From a virus, in IMG/VR virus record IMGVR_UViG_3300031857_000010, positions 152,700 to 216,699 of that record: DNA of 64,000 bases. One strand, 5' to 3'. Under the pieces are notes generated by a model. That model ran no database searches. It worked only from the letters and a program-made list of their open reading frames with translations, and was not told the DNA's origin. Below are positions 63,592-64,000 of the stretch, piece after piece (position 1 is the stretch's first letter; each line of letters begins with the position of its first letter). The translations under genes and the position numbers were made by a program.

Positions 63592-63941
63592 ACAATATCT
63601 ATTGTTTCAGGGTTCTTAATCATATCTTCTAATTCCTCAACCAAATAAATTAATCCATAGGTTGAAACATCACGGAACTCTATGTTACGAGTATCATAAC
63701 CCGTATCTAATAAACATAATTCACCATCCGTTGAAATTGCACCAATTACTTCGTTAGATTGGTCATCAATATAACTATGTATAAAACCCTGAGTTAATTG
63801 AATGTTTCCTTCAGGATTTTCTTCACTATCTGTTAGTTTCACATAAAGTTCTTTTACTTCCTCCCGACGAGCAAGTAGGGTTTTTACAACTTCATCTCTC
63901 AAGGAGGCTGCTTCCTTTCTAAATTCGATTGCTGATTTCAT
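63588..63941 (-). CDS. Hypothetical protein (117 aa)
   Basis: Helical N-terminus (FRKEAASLRDEVVKTLLARR) and a beta-rich acidic C-terminal half (DGELCLLDTGYDTRNIEF). Behind the ECF-type element at 63955. Unrecognised. Confidence 0.62.
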   Translation of the reverse strand: MKSAIEFRKEAASLRDEVVKTLLARREEVKELYVKLTDSEENPEGNIQLTQGFIHSYIDDQSNEVIGAISTDGELCLLDTGYDTRNIEFRDVSTYGLIYLVEELEDMIKNPETIDIV

Positions 63942-63954
63942 ATTATTGTTTTTT

Positions 63955-63984
63955 AATCAATACGAATCGAATTAAAAAAGGTTT
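63955..63984 (-). promoter_or_regulatory. ECF-type phage promoter, copy G
   Basis: AAACC plus T-tract, CGTATTGATT at the 20-nt offset, 13 bp upstream of the 63588 gene. Confidence 0.75.
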
Positions 63985-64000
63985 AATTAATTAAAACTAA

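Overview
The window is part of the genome of a large tailed phage of a Bacteroidota (Flavobacteriia-like) host. It is very AT-rich and packed with short genes. Most are on the minus strand, many coupled through ATGA overlaps, and Shine-Dalgarno sequences are nearly absent. Several promoters fit the Bacteroidota housekeeping pattern TTTG-N19-TAnnTTTG. There are many Bacteroidota-style lipoproteins and phage-typical families (GP88, DUF932, DUF4326, DUF2452, a DUF550-like pyrophosphohydrolase, homing endonucleases). No virion structural gene was recognised, so this looks like an accessory, early or metabolic part of a large genome.

Layout. 0.3-2.7 kb: a minus-strand cluster of 17 tRNA genes. It is preceded by a host-type promoter, a 59-codon leader ORF and an intrinsic terminator that looks like a transcription attenuator. 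The last two cluster members include a zinc-finger/PD-(D/E)XK homing endonuclease gene that runs into a tRNA-Ile. Both tRNA-Ile genes have an unusual rearranged D region. 3-44 kb: about 105 mostly minus-strand genes. They include a CYTH protein, a PLP aminotransferase, a secreted protein with a T9SS-like tail (plus strand), RNA-repair-type proteins (polynucleotide kinase, HAD, cyclic-phosphate receiver domain), DHFR, a full-length phosphoenolpyruvate synthase, a free-standing DnaA domain IV, a metallophosphoesterase, zincins and several expanded paralogous families. 44.2-45.4 kb: a 1.17-kb gene-free AT-rich region with a perfect DnaA box, three 20-bp iterons and a cluster of a recurrent 9-mer, a candidate replication origin. 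46-50.5 kb: plus-strand genes including a sigma-70 family (ECF-like) sigma factor and a second cyclic-phosphate receiver protein. 50.9-52.1 kb: an HNH endonuclease next to a truncated tRNA, two tRNA-like genes and a tRNA-Glu. 52-64 kb: minus-strand genes (GP88, DUF932, a ParB-HTH/AT-hook protein, small proteins, an overlapping envelope gene pair) and a CAU tRNA interrupted by a group I intron.

How it works together. Nine copies of a 30-bp element, AAACC plus a T-tract and CGTATTGATT at exactly fixed spacing (AAAC-N16-CGTA core), lie upstream of genes between 46 and 64 kb on both strands. This is the architecture of ECF sigma promoters, and an ECF-like sigma gene lies among them, so a phage sigma regulon is the best reading. 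A second, rarer promoter-like element (TGTAAA-N15-CGTATATCT, three copies) includes one in front of a probable small RNA. The left part appears to supply tRNAs and RNA repair, the central part metabolism and replication functions, and the right part a sigma-controlled expression class. All calls come from reading the sequence; no database search was run.
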